From Haliclystus octoradiatus (taxonomy: Eukaryota; Cnidaria; Staurozoa; Stauromedusae; Haliclystidae), in contig OU744449.1 of assembly GCA_916610825.1 (NCBI GenBank), forward strand, positions 12,097,520 through 12,161,519: a stretch of 64,000 nucleotides of DNA, read 5' to 3'. Shown piece after piece: positions 62,137 to 64,000 of the stretch (position 1 is its first letter; the number at the start of each line of letters is the position of its first letter). Under the pieces are notes generated by a model that made no database searches, had not been told where the DNA came from, and saw only the letters and a program-made list of their open reading frames with translations. Position numbers and translations under genes: made by a program.

Positions 62137-62701
62137 GTGAGCTTTATTATACTTAAGTCTGAACATATCTGTGATGAAGATGAAGTGATGTACTAGGCAA
62201 TATGATCCAATAATGAGTAATGAGATCGATATACAGTATACAACTTTCCAATTTTGGAGAATTTTTGTTTGAACATTGATAGTATGTGCTCATGGTTGAC
62301 ATCATCTGACATAATTAAGACGCCACATATCAATGAATACATCGTTTATGAAAATATCATTCTTAATTTTTAAGTTACAGTAATGATTCTGCACTTGTTG
62401 AACTTATTCGAAGACCAGTATGTGCCCTAGTAACAAGGTTATCATACTGGAAAAAATGATAGGCTACCGCTCTCTATTACTGTGAATGATGCAGTACTAT
62501 TTAATTTTCAATATTCAATTCCACACATCATAATGCCTTTTTTTAGCCCTTTTCATTGTTCCACTTGAATGTAATGACAGACACACCTGCACTTGCAATG
62601 CAAAAACAGAATTGATTTTGTCGCTATCTTTCATACTAAAATGATTTCCTTGACAGTTTGTATCATCAATAGTCTTCGTAGCCTACTTCCCAAACTATAG
62701 A

Positions 62702-62893
62702 TGCAGTGAAACCTGCATATAACGGCCAGCTAAGAGAAGTAGATAAATTCACCATTATAGATAATAGACAGGTGGTCTTTATATACAGGTTTGATTCAAT
62801 AGAAAATACTATTTTAGACATTGAAAGAGTGACCACTATAAACAGATGGCCGCTGTATAGAGGTGACCGTTATAACAGGTTTGACTGTAATGC
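62702..62893. mobile_element. 192-bp MITE with CAGTNAAACCTG ends
   Basis: The left end CAGTGAAACCTGCATATAAC is inverted at the right (TTATAACAGGTTTGACTG), with further symmetry at GTGACCACTATA/TATAGAGGTGACC. It is a compact non-autonomous Tc1/pogo-type element. The fragment at 27398-27515 belongs to the same family. Confidence 0.7.
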
Positions 62894-62979
62894 TACTTTC
62901 TGAATTTGTTATTTTCTATACTGTACAGGATTTATATATTTATCACAATAATATAATTTGTATCAGTAAGTTTCTACTT

Positions 62980-63533
62980 ATTAATTGTGTAATGAAAGTA
63001 AGCGATAATATAGACTTAGTTTGAGCTTTCGACATTGCTCATGTCATCTTCAGAAATTTATTTAAAAAGAAAAATTATTTAAAATACATGAGTTTGAAAA
63101 TGTTAAAGTTTTTACAAAGGCTAGATATAGTTTTAGAACGGGATGCGTTAGATAACAATAGCTTATTTCACAAAGGCAAGAAAAATAGCTTTTCAATATG
63201 CTGCTGGGAAAAGCCGAGATTTGATTGAGTCAGACTGAGTGTTAAGGTTTGGCTTGATTCGCCTGATTGCAAGCATTTCGTGAATTAAGCCGTCAAACTT
63301 GTCTTTGCATTTTTTCAAAACTTTAAAATTGTTTTCAGAACGAAATTTCTGTGTTGCTGATTTACACGTGCATAAACAGCAGACCCTTCTCTCTTGTGCT
63401 CGTCAATGCGTTGATGCAAATGTCTGCAGGTATATCCGACATAATTCTCTTCACACGAATCACACTGGAAGCTATATACAACGCATTAGCGAGACAACGT
63501 CTATTTATCGCTTACTTTTATTACACAATAATA
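62980..63533 (-). mobile_element. Penelope-like element remnant with GIY-YIG endonuclease
   Basis: On the minus strand 63475-63385 reads FQCDSCEENYVGYTCRHLHQ followed by RIDEHK, the GIY-YIG endonuclease signature of Penelope-like retroelements. Further along (about 63330-63200) KVLKKCKDKFDGLIHEML and RRIKPNLNTQSDSI match the usual C-terminus of that family. A GAAGATGACATGAGCAATGT word near 63055 resembles the family 3' region. The reverse transcriptase is absent and the copy is decayed. A 25-bp inverted pair (TTGTGTAATGAAAGTAAGCG near 62986, CGCTTACTTTTATTACACAA near 63511) borders it. Confidence 0.75.
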
Positions 63534-63772
63534 TAATTACAACTTCAAATCTAAGTAATGTGAAGCATCAATATCAAGTAGCAATCTCGTCATTCAGTTT
63601 TGGTTGATTTTCAACATTAATGCTAAAATGATCCCTATCTGTATATAAACATCTGTACCTTCTTTTCGCATTATAATTTCTAGAAGTTTGGTGATTGTTG
63701 CATGCTGATTGCTATCTTTTCTTCCATGAATCTCAGCTCAATGCTGCAATCAGGAATTCAAGGATGCTTATT

Positions 63773-64000
63773 AAGGCCCTGTTTACAAGGAGGATCTTCC
63801 TTCTAGCCAAATCATCCGACTCTATTGTTATCATGCGTTGTGTTTATGAAACCAGCTTCCAGGTAGGAGGACCGTCCTTCTTACAAGGGCGTATCATCAT
63901 CCTTCTACCTGAAAGCGGTTCTCCGTTGTTTTCATGTTGTGTCGCTCGTGTGAAGATATTCAAAGGCAGATGATCCTCGATGATCCTCGATAACTGTTAT
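63773..64000. mobile_element. Possible end of a DNA element cut by the window edge
   Basis: TTAAGGCCCTGTTTACAAGG followed by GATC-rich repeats (GGAGGATC, GATGATCCTCGATGATCCTC) looks like a terminal sequence of a non-autonomous DNA transposon. The other end is not in the window, so this is weak. Confidence 0.25.

Larger units (their letters stand above)
62137..64000 (+). other. SPOP intron 3, running off the window
   Basis: No BTB exon was found here. The stretch carries a MITE (62702-62893), a Penelope-like remnant (62980-63533) and a possible DNA-element end near 63773. Confidence 0.55.

Overview
The window is A+T-rich animal DNA with GT-AG spliced genes, long introns and many short mobile elements. 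The proteins (cyclin T, SPOP, TSPAN13/31-type tetraspanins, a secreted protein with an agrin-type NtA domain) point to an invertebrate, probably a deuterostome. A tunicate is my best guess, but nothing in the window proves it. Five host genes could be built exon by exon. In the four complete models every splice site and phase closes and the coding length is divisible by three. All names come from reading translations from memory, with no database search.

Layout. 140-12863 (minus): cyclin T, 10 coding exons, 633 aa. 14115-19975 (minus): a TSPAN13/31-family tetraspanin, 5 exons, 214 aa. 20480-33499 (plus): a second tetraspanin of the same family, 5 exons, 217 aa, divergent from the first across 504 bp and sharing its intron positions. 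33500-40673: gene-poor and repeat-rich. 40674-49279 (plus): a 635-aa secreted modular protein, ordered signal peptide, NtA-like, TSP1, TSPN/LamG, acidic Ser-Gly linker, three EGF modules and an EMI-like Cys-rich end. I do not know this order from any named protein, and it is the main biological find. 49280-55003: gene-poor. 55009 to beyond the right edge (plus): the MATH-domain half of SPOP.

Mobile DNA fills much of the introns and spacers. A Ty3/gypsy-type LTR retrotransposon (56590-61750) with matching LTRs and a 5-bp target duplication sits inside an older SINE copy in a SPOP intron. A 5.6-kb element with about 0.7-kb terminal inverted repeats (23803-29435) lies in the long intron of the plus-strand tetraspanin. 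A non-autonomous hAT-type element (9901-11354) with 8-bp target duplications holds a nested foldback. Several MITE families, tRNA-derived SINE pieces, short CTAGCCTGCG-ended palindromes, a minisatellite-like CCAAATGACTTTTT family and a Penelope-like GIY-YIG remnant are also present.

The genes do not form an operon or one pathway. Cyclin T acts in transcription elongation, SPOP in CUL3 ubiquitin ligation, the tetraspanins in membranes and the modular protein in extracellular matrix. Only the divergent tetraspanin pair looks functionally grouped.
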